Assembly (NCBI RefSeq): GCF_003752155.1
Contig: NZ_RJVG01000002.1
Coordinates: 62,001-126,000 of the forward strand
DNA from: Mobilisporobacter senegalensis
Lineage (GTDB): Bacteria; Bacillota; Clostridia; Lachnospirales; Lachnospiraceae
Length of the DNA stretch: 64,000 bases
Reading direction: 5' to 3'
Numbering within the stretch: the stretch's first letter is position 1; each line of letters opens with the position of its first letter. Both the position numbers and the translations under genes were made by a program. Positions 1 through 9,004 of this stretch are shown piece by piece. The notes under the pieces were generated by a model that was not told the DNA's origin, did not search any database, and was given only the letters and a program-made list of their open reading frames with translations.

Positions 1-2
1 TA

Positions 3-362
3 TTGTGTGCTGTCATCAAGAAAGAAAGCAGCTTTGGAGCAGGATTACCAGGCAGTCCATCAGCCGGTGACGGATTAATGCAGGTGGAACCAAACACACG
101 TAACGCTTATTTATCTCAATTCAGCTCAAAATTTGGCCGTGCCTATAATCACAGCAGTGAACAAGATCAGGTATGCATGGGAGCAATGATTTTAGATGAA
201 AAGATTGCTAAATTCGGCAACATATATAACGGTTTATTGCACTATAACGGAGGAGATTACTGGTATCCGGGAGCTACAGATTCTTATGGCCGTCCTATTC
301 TTGCAAATCAATATGCAGATGCAGTTTACGCTACATATAAGGGCTATGGGGGCAAGAACTAA
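3..362 (+). CDS. Lytic transglycosylase-like protein, C-terminal part (5' end outside window)
   Basis: The reading frame is open at the left edge, so the true start is upstream. The residues match the catalytic core of SLT/goose-lysozyme-type lytic transglycosylases: an IKKESSF segment carrying the expected catalytic Glu, then GDGLMQVEP, and later LLHYNGG and a YADAVYATY helix. These enzymes cleave the MurNAc-GlcNAc bond of peptidoglycan and act outside the membrane. The N-terminus, where a signal or targeting domain would be, is not visible. A strong terminator follows at about 494-537. The family call is fairly sure; its role (remodelling, phage or secretion-system related) cannot be judged from this piece. 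Confidence 0.75.
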   Translation: MCAVIKKESSFGAGLPGSPSAGDGLMQVEPNTRNAYLSQFSSKFGRAYNHSSEQDQVCMGAMILDEKIAKFGNIYNGLLHYNGGDYWYPGATDSYGRPILANQYADAVYATYKGYGGKN

Positions 363-493
363 GTCGTTATTTTATTGACTACTCAAGGCATAATGAGGGG
401 CTAGCTGCTCACCTACTGCTAGATGCCAGAGCAGATGAAAAGAAAAATAGCTGGTTTATTTTAATTTGAAACTGTAGATTAATTAGATTTTTG

Positions 494-537
494 ATATAGC
501 AATGAATATTACAACAATATTCATTGCTATATTTTTG
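494..537 (+). terminator. Rho-independent terminator after the lytic transglycosylase
   Basis: A 17-bp inverted repeat (atatagcaatgaatatt and its complement) with a 5-nt loop is followed by a T run. It closes the transglycosylase transcript. Confidence 0.8.
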
Positions 538-691
538 TAAGTTGATATGATACAATAATTGTATATTAATGAAACAGAATCTACCTGTTTATTCAATAGC
601 ATTAAGTTTATTAAACAGCTATTATAGGACAATGTGAAATACTAATATATTAACCAGAGTAAACTTGTGATATAGAAGGAGAAATACAATT

Positions 692-1216
692 ATGAAAAAT
701 TCTGAAATAAAAGAGAGTATACTATTCCAGCTAGACATGTGCTGGAAACTTTATCTTTATCATATAGACAATCTTGAGGACACGGAGGTATTATGGGCAT
801 TCAGCCCCACGGGACTGCAAGTGCACAAGCAGGAAGATAGTTGGTGTATAGATTGGCCTGAGACTGAAAGTTACGAGATTGGACCGCCCAATATTGCATG
901 GACTATGTGGCATATTATATATTGGTGGAGTACAGCATTGGATTACAATTTTGGAGATGGCACATTAAGAAAGGAAGATGTTCCTTGGCCGGGAAGTGCT
1001 GAAAAAGCAAAAGCAACAATAAACTTACTGCATGATAAATGGGTCTCTGAATTAAACAATTTATCGGACGAAGATTATCTATCTAATCAGTATGCCAAAT
1101 GGCCATTTGAAGGCAGGAGTTTTTCGGACATTGCATTATGGTTGAATGGGGAACTAATGAAAAATGTAGCGGAAATAGGTTATGGAAGATTCTTATATGC
1201 AACTTGTACGAAATAG
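692..1216 (+). CDS. DinB-superfamily protein
   Basis: This 174-aa protein resembles the DinB/DfsB four-helix-bundle superfamily. Characteristic segments are PNIAWTMWHIIYWW near residue 67 (metal-site His in the WHI segment), a WPGS motif near 107, and the C-terminal WLNGELMKNVAEIGYGRFLYA helix region. Members are metal-binding proteins that include thiol-dependent S-transferases; many have no known substrate. An AGAAGGAGA ribosome binding site lies just before the ATG. It appears to be a single-gene transcript. The family assignment is good and the function is unknown. Confidence 0.75.
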   Translation: MKNSEIKESILFQLDMCWKLYLYHIDNLEDTEVLWAFSPTGLQVHKQEDSWCIDWPETESYEIGPPNIAWTMWHIIYWWSTALDYNFGDGTLRKEDVPWPGSAEKAKATINLLHDKWVSELNNLSDEDYLSNQYAKWPFEGRSFSDIALWLNGELMKNVAEIGYGRFLYATCTK

Positions 1217-1273
1217 CCTTCATATATATGATTTTGTGTCAGATTATGAGCATTGTTTTAAAATTTTAATTGG

Positions 1274-1429
1274 ATGTTTTTGGGTGAAAATTTAGTTCAC
1301 AAAGTATTTGAACTTCTTATGAAATCACAAGGACAGGAGAGCCCATTGACGATATTATCTAGAAGCGGAAGATGGTCGGGAGCAGCATTGTTATTTCTTA
1401 TACTTGCTTTTGCAGGAATTTTTGTTTGA
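1274..1429 (+). CDS. Possible small membrane peptide or gene remnant (51 aa)
   Basis: A short frame starts at an ATG without a clear ribosome binding site and ends in a hydrophobic stretch (residues about 37-51, AALLFLILAFAGIFV) preceded by a polar, Arg-rich segment. It could be the C-terminal remnant of a decayed membrane protein or a real small peptide. A terminator follows about 50 bp downstream, which slightly favours a transcribed unit. No family is recognised. Confidence 0.2.
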   Translation: MFLGENLVHKVFELLMKSQGQESPLTILSRSGRWSGAALLFLILAFAGIFV

Positions 1430-1480
1430 TTTTACGAAAAGACAGTCATATCTGGTAATTAGAACAATAGAAATAAATAT

Positions 1481-1520
1481 AAACCTATCAACTATTAATA
1501 TTCGGGTGATAGGTTTTTCA
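1481..1520 (+). terminator. Rho-independent terminator
   Basis: A 10-bp stem (aaacctatca / tgataggttt) with a 16-nt loop runs into a short T tract. The sequence from here to about 1975 is AT-rich with no supportable gene. Confidence 0.6.
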
Positions 1521-1977
1521 TTTCCAATGAAATATATATAAATTATTAATAATGATATATGGATTGATTAAATTGATATCAATATAGCTAGTATCGTTCT
1601 GCCAAAAAGTATCAAATAGGTAGTATTTAATTTTCAAAGTAATACCATATATGTTAATAATTTTTTAATGATTATTATCTAGGGAAAATAGCTGAGTATA
1701 AAATATTGGCCAATATAGAAATTCTTCAGTTGATTCAACTTTAATGATTAAAAATAATCTTATATAAATAAAAATGGTGAATCTTATAATGAAGCTGATA
1801 ATAATTGTATAATTGAATTTAAAAAAGTTTAATAGAATTGAACTATTTAAAATATGCCAAATCAATTGTTAAATGTAACGACAAAGTAGAATTATTACGT
1901 AGGAAAGGAGCTAGCTATTTTAATTTTACAAATGACGACAGTATGTTATATTAAAAAGATTAAATGGAAAATAATGT

Positions 1978-2007
1978 TTGACAAGGGTCGAAATGAAATG
2001 TTACTAT
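1978..2007 (+). promoter_or_regulatory. Promoter of the secreted vWA/lipase gene
   Basis: A TTGACA -35 box at 1978-1983 and a TACTAT -10 box at 2002-2007 are separated by 18 bp. Transcription would begin near 2014, which argues against the upstream TTG at 2012 as a start and supports the TTG at 2042. Confidence 0.55.
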
Positions 2008-2041
2008 TATTTTGTCAATTTATGCCAAGGGGGATATAAAA

Positions 2042-5000
2042 TTGAAAAGAAAGATAATATCATTTTTACTTGTATTTACACTTATAATGTCAATGTTACC
2101 AGTTCAAACTTTTGCGGGCCAAACAACAGAAAAAGAGTTACTTCAAATACAGATGTTAGAAAATGAAATAACTACGCCAGCAGCTATTCAAATTGTACCA
2201 AATAAATACATAGGTGATGGTTATGAAGTAGAGTTTAAGGTAAATAGTAAATGGCCTGGGAATTTCAACGGAGAATTAAGATTAACGAATACAGGGGAAA
2301 AGACGTTAGAGAATTGGACACTGCAGTTTGACTTTGCTCATGAAATAAGTAATATATGGAATGCTCAGATAATGTCTCGTGAAAATGGTAGCTATATTCT
2401 AAAAAACCTAGAGTGGAATCAAGATATAGCACCAGGTAAAAATGTATGTATTGGTTTTACTGCTAAGTGGGAGGATAGCATTGTACCACCACAAAATTAT
2501 AATTTACTTATTGCTAAGCAAGAGGTAGAAGAAGTTGATTATACAATCAAGTTTAAAGTGACAAGCGACTGGGGACAAGCTTTTAATGGAGAAATTAGCA
2601 TTACAAATAATACAGAGGAAACAATAGAAGATTGGATACTGGAATTTGATTTTAATAGAAATATAGAAAGATTTTGGACTGCAGAAATTGTAGAACATGA
2701 AGACAATCATTACATAATAAAGAATGCAGGGTATAATGCAAATATAAAGCCTGGTCAAACAATTAAATTAGGCTTTGCTGGTAATCCTGGGAAAGTAGAT
2801 AACGAACCAACAGAGTATAGGCTGAGCCAGGTTAGTCATAAAGTAGAAAAGGAAATTGATTATCTCAAAGATACAGATCAAGATGGATTAACTAACTATT
2901 TAGAAGAAAAAATTGGGACTGATAGTGAGAATTCAGATACAGACGGTGATGGATTGCCAGATGGTTATGAGTTTTATACTATAGGGACTAATCCATTAGA
3001 AAAAGATAGTGACTTTAATGGTGTAATTGACGGAGATGAGGATTTTGATGGAGATGGTCTAAATAATCTTCAAGAGTATTTATTAAACGGAAATCCTTTT
3101 ATAGCAGATACTGATTTGGATAGATCAGATGACTATGAAGAGCATTTGTTAGGTACTAAATTAGATGAGAGAGATACAGATTTTGATGGTCTTGAAGATG
3201 GAAAAGAAATGGAATTAGGTGTAGATCCACTTAATCCAGATACAAATGGAAATGGTATTTTAGATGGTGATGAAATATTTGAGATAACTAAAAGCCCATC
3301 AAGGGAAGAAACAGATGAGAATATAGTTCCAACGATTAAAATAGATTTACCAGGAGAGCTAATTGATACACTAGAAATAAGTAAAGTAAATGGTGATAAC
3401 TGGTATTTACCTAAAGAAATGCCAGGGTATATTGGAGCAGGTTATGAATTTAAGCTCGGGGGAAACTTTGAGGAGGCTGAACTTACCTTTAAATTTAATG
3501 AAGAGTTTTTGGATATACCAGGGTTTGAGCCAGCAATTTATTATTGTGATGAAGAAAATCAGGAAATGGTTCTATTAGAAAATCAAGAGGTTGATTTAAG
3601 AGAGGGTAGTGTAACCACTAAAATTAATCATTTTTCAAAATATATTCTACTTAATAAGACAGATTTTGAAAAAGGTTTTAAAAATGACATTAAGCTTCCA
3701 ACAGGACCTAAGAGCTTAGATATTATTTTTGTAATTGACCGTTCATATAGTATGGAATGGAATGATGCTAATAATATTAGAAAAGAAGTATCTAAAAAGC
3801 TCATTTCTTCTTTAGCAGTGGAGGATAGAGTAGGTGTAGTGAGTTTTTCAAAATACGCTTATAATTTATGTAGCCTAACGACTAATAAGTTAACAGCATG
3901 TGTAGCGATTGATTCTATTGTCAATAATAATGGATATGGTAGTGATGCGGGTACTGCGCTACATAGAGGGTTAGATACTGCCTTAAGTCAATTTGCAACA
4001 AGTGATGATAATGCCTACAAAATTATTGTAGCATTAACTGATGGTGAAGACACAGATTCAGGAAATTATAATACTATTATTAATATGGCAGTAAGTAATG
4101 ATGTTATCATTCACACAGTTGGGCTTACAGCTGTTGATGAAATGTTATTAAGAAGAATAAGTTCAGCCACAGGTGGAGAGTATTTTATCTCAGAGAATGC
4201 TGAAGGATTAAGAGAAGAATTTGAAAAAATAAAAGATATTACTGTAGACCTTATAACGGATACCGATGAAGACGGTCTAAGTGATTATCATGAACAAAGA
4301 ATTAGAATATTCAATGGGACCTATAGAAATACTAATATGTACAATCCAGATACAGATGGAGATAGATTATTAGATGGGCAAGAGATTTATCCAGTATATC
4401 AAATACTTAATGGTGTAAAAACAATTCGTTATTATAAGTTATTAAGTGATCCAACAAAGAAGGATAGTGATGGAGATGGTATTGGAGATGCTATAGATCC
4501 AGAAAAGATTTGCTTTAATGTTACAGATAGAACACTTGCGTTAGTTGCGGGATTAAGTTATTCGAACTTATCAAATAAGACTGGCAAAACAATTGGAGAA
4601 CTTATTGACTCAGGAGTTACTTTTGAAAATTTAGAAAATGAATATGCAGCAGAAATAAGAGATGCCAAGATTATATATAGTAATGAGTCTGGTATTGGTT
4701 GGTGGGGAGACTTTGGAGACCGTGGTTTAGGTAGTGTAGTAGTACAAATTTCTAGACCTGGTAAGAACGATGCTATTATTTATGGTTTACGTGGTACAGA
4801 ACCTGGAAAGGACACAACTAATGATGCATTAACTGACCTTGTATTAGGTTTAGGTTGGAGTTCGGCACAATCAGATGTTGTATTTGGAGAATATAAATCT
4901 CTCGCAGCTAATAAAAACAGGGATTATTTTATTAGCGGGCATTCATTAGGGGGTAGATTAACACAGGATGTTATTTATAAAGTTTATAATAGTAATGAAG

Positions 5001-5362
5001 GCTTTTTAGGGGTGCTGAATAAAGCCAATATTAAAGAACCAATACATTCAGCTACTTTCAATGGACTAGGTTATAATAGATTGGTATATAAGACCTTAGA
5101 AAACGATATCTTGCGTCAATATAAGGATAAACTACATAATTATTATTATAAGGGAGACCTGGTTGGACAGTCATTGGGTGCGAATCCATCTGGAACGTTT
5201 GTTCGCGCAGGGAAGGACTTTGGACCGTGGATTGCAAAGGATAAGAATGGTAACGCCATTCCTATCAATGATTGGATATATGAAATGACCAAGGTTCATG
5301 GTATTAAACTATGGCACTATGACTCTAATTTAAAATATTCTAGTATAGATATTATACAATAG
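2042..5362 (+). CDS. Secreted multidomain protein: two CBM2-like domains, TSP3-type calcium repeats, vWA domain, class 3 lipase domain
   Basis: A TTG start is chosen because AAGGGGG lies 8 nt upstream and the protein then opens with a classical signal peptide (KRKIISFLLVFTLIMSMLP, cleaved near residue 26). Domains in order: two CBM2-like beta domains (about 61-143 and 167-247, with W/N-rich signatures such as WNAQI and LEWN); Asp-rich thrombospondin-type-3 repeats (about 276-430); a vWA domain (about 559-735) with a MIDAS motif D566-x-S568-x-S570 and a later TDGED; more calcium repeats (about 740-820); and a C-terminal alpha/beta hydrolase of the lipase-3 type with G966-H-S968-L-G, a later GDLV Asp and a WHYDS His. 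It is probably exported and cell-surface or extracellular, binding polysaccharide or wall glycans and hydrolysing an ester or lipid. The substrate is unknown. A small membrane protein follows after 11 nt. Confidence 0.85.
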   Translation: MKRKIISFLLVFTLIMSMLPVQTFAGQTTEKELLQIQMLENEITTPAAIQIVPNKYIGDGYEVEFKVNSKWPGNFNGELRLTNTGEKTLENWTLQFDFAHEISNIWNAQIMSRENGSYILKNLEWNQDIAPGKNVCIGFTAKWEDSIVPPQNYNLLIAKQEVEEVDYTIKFKVTSDWGQAFNGEISITNNTEETIEDWILEFDFNRNIERFWTAEIVEHEDNHYIIKNAGYNANIKPGQTIKLGFAGNPGKVDNEPTEYRLSQVSHKVEKEIDYLKDTDQDGLTNYLEEKIGTDSENSDTDGDGLPDGYEFYTIGTNPLEKDSDFNGVIDGDEDFDGDGLNNLQEYLLNGNPFIADTDLDRSDDYEEHLLGTKLDERDTDFDGLEDGKEMELGVDPLNPDTNGNGILDGDEIFEITKSPSREETDENIVPTIKIDLPGELIDTLEISKVNGDNWYLPKEMPGYIGAGYEFKLGGNFEEAELTFKFNEEFLDIPGFEPAIYYCDEENQEMVLLENQEVDLREGSVTTKINHFSKYILLNKTDFEKGFKNDIKLPTGPKSLDIIFVIDRSYSMEWNDANNIRKEVSKKLISSLAVEDRVGVVSFSKYAYNLCSLTTNKLTACVAIDSIVNNNGYGSDAGTALHRGLDTALSQFATSDDNAYKIIVALTDGEDTDSGNYNTIINMAVSNDVIIHTVGLTAVDEMLLRRISSATGGEYFISENAEGLREEFEKIKDITVDLITDTDEDGLSDYHEQRIRIFNGTYRNTNMYNPDTDGDRLLDGQEIYPVYQILNGVKTIRYYKLLSDPTKKDSDGDGIGDAIDPEKICFNVTDRTLALVAGLSYSNLSNKTGKTIGELIDSGVTFENLENEYAAEIRDAKIIYSNESGIGWWGDFGDRGLGSVVVQISRPGKNDAIIYGLRGTEPGKDTTNDALTDLVLGLGWSSAQSDVVFGEYKSLAANKNRDYFISGHSLGGRLTQDVIYKVYNSNEGFLGVLNKANIKEPIHSATFNGLGYNRLVYKTLENDILRQYKDKLHNYYYKGDLVGQSLGANPSGTFVRAGKDFGPWIAKDKNGNAIPINDWIYEMTKVHGIKLWHYDSNLKYSSIDIIQ

Positions 5363-5373
5363 GAGGGTTAGTA

Positions 5374-5688
5374 ATGAATAAGGTGCTAAACATTTTCAAA
5401 GAAAAATGGTATTTGCTTGTGATTAGTCTAGTAATTAGTATACCTATGATTTTCATGGGTATGATGGGAATTTGGATTATTGGAATGCTCACACAAAGCA
5501 TAATAGCGGGTGTGTTAATAAGCAGTTTAGTTGCTACATATATTATTACTTTGCCACTCAATTCAATATGTGGACATATTGACAACCTCATAGGAAAGGG
5601 GATTGCAATTAAGGTAAGAGTTATTATATACATAAGCTATTACATTGTGTTTGGAAGTATTTTGTTTATGCTAGGAGTAAGAAGATAA
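5374..5688 (+). CDS. Small multi-pass membrane protein linked to the secreted lipase
   Basis: This 104-aa protein starts with ATG behind a GGAGGG site and lies 11 nt after the vWA/lipase gene, so the two are probably co-transcribed. It has three or four hydrophobic segments (about 13-35, 38-55 and 82-100) and no recognised domain. The pairing could reflect an immunity or accessory role towards the secreted lipase, but this is only a context-based inference. A weak hairpin terminator follows at 5715-5764. Confidence 0.6.
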   Translation: MNKVLNIFKEKWYLLVISLVISIPMIFMGMMGIWIIGMLTQSIIAGVLISSLVATYIITLPLNSICGHIDNLIGKGIAIKVRVIIYISYYIVFGSILFMLGVRR

Positions 5689-5714
5689 TAGGTTATTTCA
5701 TGGTATTTGATGAG

Positions 5715-5764
5715 CAAGAAGGCGTCAAGGGGAGAGACAATCCTTTTGATGCTTTCTTGTTTGG
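5715..5764 (+). terminator. Probable terminator after the lipase/membrane-protein pair
   Basis: An imperfect 17-bp inverted repeat with G-U pairs (aagaaggcgtcaagggg against ccttttgatgctttctt) is followed by a short T run. From here to 6138 no convincing gene is seen. Confidence 0.5.
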
Positions 5765-6138
5765 GAGGAATTTCGGGTCAGTTTGAAGTTTTCTTATAAA
5801 TGGTGTAAATTCTGGTTTTTACCTCAAATCTTTGCTTCACTGGTAGCGTTTATTCCAAGTACAGTAGAAGATACATTAACAAGCTATCATAGTCGGCTGT
5901 GTTACAGGATTTCTTTATCTTTTTTTTGGGTAATTGAGTAATATTGAAAGATATCATTCAGGGTAGGCTTGAAATTTTCCATTTACAATTTTAAATAAAA
6001 TCTTTTTCTTCATTATCATTGGATTTATGGATATGTGTGGTAGATGCAAAAATCATATTGTAGTATAATAGCAATTAATCAAGTCATAATGTTAGAAATT
6101 GCAGATAAAAACACCTAAAATAGGGTGGAGGATGTACC

Positions 6139-6708
6139 ATGATAGATAAATATGTAATTGAAGAAATTGATAGGGGTATTAAAGAAACTTGGGAAAACGA
6201 AATTGTAAATGATTATTATAATGGATATTTATTGAAAGAAGATAGTTTAAAATGCAGTCTATATTTTCATTTAAGAACTAAACTTAAAAAATTACTTAAA
6301 GAAAATAACTTAAGAATTTATCCAGAATATTATTTCTCAGATCTCCGTTATTTTGCAGATATTGCAATTGTTCAAATTGATACTACTATAGATAAATCAT
6401 ATTTACGTGATAAGATAGTTGATGTTATTGCCGTAATGGAGTTGAAATATGATGGTGGAAATTCTATTGGAACAGAAAATGCAATTAAAAATGATATACT
6501 AAAAATAAAAAATTACATACAAACGGGACAATTATTATGCCAGTATTATTTTGCAGTTATATATGAAACTGAATGTATCAGTTTGAATTGGCTGGATAAA
6601 AGAAGCACAAATAATTGGGCTCAAGGTTATGTGACAGAATTGAATGCTGGTAGTCTTGATGGAGATATGTGGTTTGAAGTAAATCCATACAATGGAATGA
6701 ATGGGTAA
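6139..6708 (+). CDS. Hypothetical protein, possible PD-(D/E)XK-type fold
   Basis: This 189-aa protein is soluble and has a GGTGGAGG ribosome binding site. Residues about 71-77 (YFADIAIV) and 96-102 (VMELKYDG) form a hydrophobic-Asp-hydrophobic strand followed by an E-x-K strand, the spacing expected for the catalytic core of PD-(D/E)XK nuclease-like proteins. Such domains occur in restriction, repair and defence enzymes and in inactive relatives. The flanking helices and a later NYIQTGQ...YYFAVIYE strand fit the same fold. The gene stands alone and no methylase or helicase is nearby, so a restriction role is not supported. Real gene: fairly sure. Fold: tentative. Confidence 0.6.
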   Translation: MIDKYVIEEIDRGIKETWENEIVNDYYNGYLLKEDSLKCSLYFHLRTKLKKLLKENNLRIYPEYYFSDLRYFADIAIVQIDTTIDKSYLRDKIVDVIAVMELKYDGGNSIGTENAIKNDILKIKNYIQTGQLLCQYYFAVIYETECISLNWLDKRSTNNWAQGYVTELNAGSLDGDMWFEVNPYNGMNG

Positions 6709-6852
6709 GCAAATGAGATGAATCTGTACTCTATTTATAAGCAGTCATTTTAAAAACAATGTGAACCATAGATTATTTATATGATATTTAGACAAATAGG
6801 AATTTGTAGTTCGGATTATTTGTATTTTTAGAGATGCAAGGAGGCAACAGTA

Positions 6853-7647
6853 ATGTCGTTTGAGAATATCATATTTGCCGCTATATGTTGGCTATGCTCA
6901 TTGATTTTTGGGGTAATCGCTCTTTGGGCGTTCAAACGTAAAGACCCGATGCACTTTTGGTCAGGAAGTACCGTAAGTCCTGAAGAAATAGGGGATATTT
7001 CCTCATATAACCGTGCGAACGGTTTGATGTGGGCAATTTACACCGTTTGTATGGCTGTAACAGGTATATTGTCACTTTTCAGTATTATAATAGGTACTAT
7101 TTTGTTAGGAATTATGTGCGTTCCCGGCATTGTTGTCTTAGTTGTTGTATATAATCGGATTTATAACAAATACAAAAGCACATCGGTTACTTATAGAACT
7201 GTTGATTCAAAATCAAAGATGCCAAAAGCAGTTATTATCGCTATAGCTTCAATTTCTGCAATAATTCTTATTATAGTAGGTGCGTTGTTTTTTTATGGTG
7301 AAAAAGACCCTGTCACAAGCATACTTGATAACAGCATACAAATAAAAGCTATGTATGGATTCAACATTGACTTCTCTGAAATTGCTGATATATCTCTTAT
7401 AGAGAAAAGCATGAGCGATATTGGTATTGGTGCAAGGACGAATGGTTATGGCGGTATGGGAGAAGCCCTGAAAGGACATTTCAAATCAGATACCCTTGGT
7501 GAAACTGTACTCTTTGTTCAATCAAAGTCATCTCCTACAATAAAGATTGAACGAACTGACAAAAAAGATGTATATATAAGTTTCCGCAACAGCGAAAGTA
7601 CGGAGCAGCTATACCGGGAATTGATAGCAACCATACCGCTAAAATGA
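6853..7647 (+). CDS. Membrane protein with N-terminal transmembrane segments and a C-terminal PH-like domain
   Basis: This 264-aa protein follows an AAGGAGG site. It has hydrophobic segments at about 5-25, 57-80, 84-104 and 126-148. The N-terminal part, with KDPMHFWSG and an SSYNRANGLMW stretch, is typical of a small membrane domain common in Clostridia (DUF3784-like). The region after residue 150 is soluble and beta-rich and looks like a bacterial PH-like domain (strands around AMYGFNIDFSEIADI, KIERTDKKDVYISFR). The function is unknown. The base composition is somewhat richer in GC than the upstream genes, which could indicate a different origin for the 6.8-9.9 kb block. Confidence 0.65.
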   Translation: MSFENIIFAAICWLCSLIFGVIALWAFKRKDPMHFWSGSTVSPEEIGDISSYNRANGLMWAIYTVCMAVTGILSLFSIIIGTILLGIMCVPGIVVLVVVYNRIYNKYKSTSVTYRTVDSKSKMPKAVIIAIASISAIILIIVGALFFYGEKDPVTSILDNSIQIKAMYGFNIDFSEIADISLIEKSMSDIGIGARTNGYGGMGEALKGHFKSDTLGETVLFVQSKSSPTIKIERTDKKDVYISFRNSESTEQLYRELIATIPLK

Positions 7648-7699
7648 ACATTTAAAAAGTAACAGATAAGCAAGAATTTATCAAAGGAGGGTTAAAAAA

Positions 7700-8212
7700 A
7701 TGAGTGTATTTTTTTATGGCTGCATTACTATGGACGGCTATCTTGCTGACAAAAACCATAACCTGGACTGGCTTTATCAAACTGGCGAAATAGAAGAAAC
7801 TGGTTATGAAAGCTTCTATAAAAGCATGAATATTACTATAATGGGCAAAAGAACATTTAATGAAATCGAAAATATTGAGAATATCCACAGTCTTTATCCA
7901 ACTACCCAAAATTATGTTTTTACACATGCCGAAAGCTTATCAGTCAGGGGATTTATTCCTATGAATTGTGATGTTGTTGAATTTGTGAAACAAATAGAGA
8001 GGGACAAAAACGTTTGGATTATTGGAGGAAACACAATATTAGCCCCTCTGTTAGATAATGATATGGTGGATAATATGATAATACAGATTGCCCCAGTATT
8101 ATTAGGGATGGGAATACCATTATTTTCTCAAAAAGAAGTGTTGAAGCGATTTTGTTTGAAAGAAGTAAAAAAATACGGACAATTTGCGGAATTAATTTAT
8201 ACTAAAATATAG
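7700..8212 (+). CDS. Dihydrofolate reductase-like (RibD C-terminal domain) reductase
   Basis: The 170-aa protein matches the RibD_C/DHFR-like family. Its N-terminal strand GCITMDGYLADKN resembles the family's xSLDGxIA nucleotide/substrate loop, IMGKRTFNEI corresponds to the conserved MGRxT motif, and VWIIGGNTIL to the GG motif that binds NADPH. C-terminal strands (MIIQIAPVLLGMGIPLF) complete the fold. These enzymes are NAD(P)H-dependent reductases, and stand-alone members have diverse or unknown substrates. The ribosome binding site is AAAGGAGG. No folate or riboflavin genes are adjacent, so the substrate is not predicted. Confidence 0.85.
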   Translation: MSVFFYGCITMDGYLADKNHNLDWLYQTGEIEETGYESFYKSMNITIMGKRTFNEIENIENIHSLYPTTQNYVFTHAESLSVRGFIPMNCDVVEFVKQIERDKNVWIIGGNTILAPLLDNDMVDNMIIQIAPVLLGMGIPLFSQKEVLKRFCLKEVKKYGQFAELIYTKI

Positions 8213-8327
8213 TTCGTTTCACTTTCCAGAATTCCTTACCTTCACTATAGTCTGGTTATACATATTTAAATTTAGTTTAGAGGCTGTAACTGTAAATTAT
8301 TCATATTTATTTTGGAGGTGTATTTAG

Positions 8328-8882
8328 ATGAAAACAATGCTAAATGAAATGAAGAAGAAGAAAAATCATATTCCTGAAAGCTGCCTGCCCGTATTTGAAG
8401 ATATAATGCTTATAAATGATAGGAACGAACGGGATACTAAATTCATAAACGCCATGGAGGAATGTCTTACTAAGGAGCAATGTTTCACAATATGGGCTCA
8501 AAACGGTGCGTGTCGCGGCACGAAGTTCGATAAGGATCGTAAGGCTTTTGCAGCGGAACACAGTAATAAACCCCTTAGTGAAAGATTTGATATATTTGTG
8601 AATACCATAGGAAGTGGTTATAAATCTAATCCTAATGACATTGTTTTAGACGAGAAAATTAAAACCATTACCATAAGTTTCGCCTGCAAGCACGGCTTAA
8701 TGCATCTGGAAAAGGGGATTTCAACGTCCCTTGAAGCATATTTTGGGCAATGTGCGGGTGGACGTTTATATGAGCTTCAGCTTGCATTAGGCATAAACCT
8801 CAAAATCAAAAACGTGGACGTGACCGGGATCAAAAAAAGTATAAAGAACCCCTGTGTGTTTGCGTTTGAGATAGTTGGATGA
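8328..8882 (+). CDS. Conserved cysteine-rich hypothetical protein
   Basis: This 184-aa soluble protein has a TTGGAGGTG ribosome binding site. Cysteines recur in short motifs (ESCLP, EECL, EQCF, GACRG, FACKHGL, GQCAGG), suggesting metal binding or redox chemistry. The C-terminal block with ISFACKHG, LEAYFGQCAGGRLYE and INLKIKNVDV looks conserved and may form the ligand site. I do not recognise the family with certainty. The gene lies between a DHFR-like reductase and an AraC/GyrI regulator, and its codons are more GC-rich than those of the glucan locus. Confidence 0.6.
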   Translation: MKTMLNEMKKKKNHIPESCLPVFEDIMLINDRNERDTKFINAMEECLTKEQCFTIWAQNGACRGTKFDKDRKAFAAEHSNKPLSERFDIFVNTIGSGYKSNPNDIVLDEKIKTITISFACKHGLMHLEKGISTSLEAYFGQCAGGRLYELQLALGINLKIKNVDVTGIKKSIKNPCVFAFEIVG

Positions 8883-9004
8883 AGTAGTTGAAGAATAGTC
8901 AATAAGTATAATGTAAAGCTCAACAAATTCATATTTAAGAGCAGAGCAGGTCAAGCGAATAAATCGTTGTAGTGATATGCTATCTATTAAAGGAGGTGCA
9001 TATC

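Noticed and set aside
1665-1865. 66-codon minus-strand frame
   Set aside because: Very AT-rich, Ile/Phe/Leu-biased translation typical of chance frames in AT-rich intergenic DNA; no start signals.
2042-5362. Calling the large secreted protein a cellulase because of its CBM2-like domains
   Set aside because: No glycoside hydrolase domain is present; the catalytic module is an alpha/beta hydrolase with GHSLGG.
5765-6138. About 50-codon hydrophobic frame in the gap after the membrane protein gene
   Set aside because: Possible TTG start lacks a ribosome binding site and no family similarity is evident.
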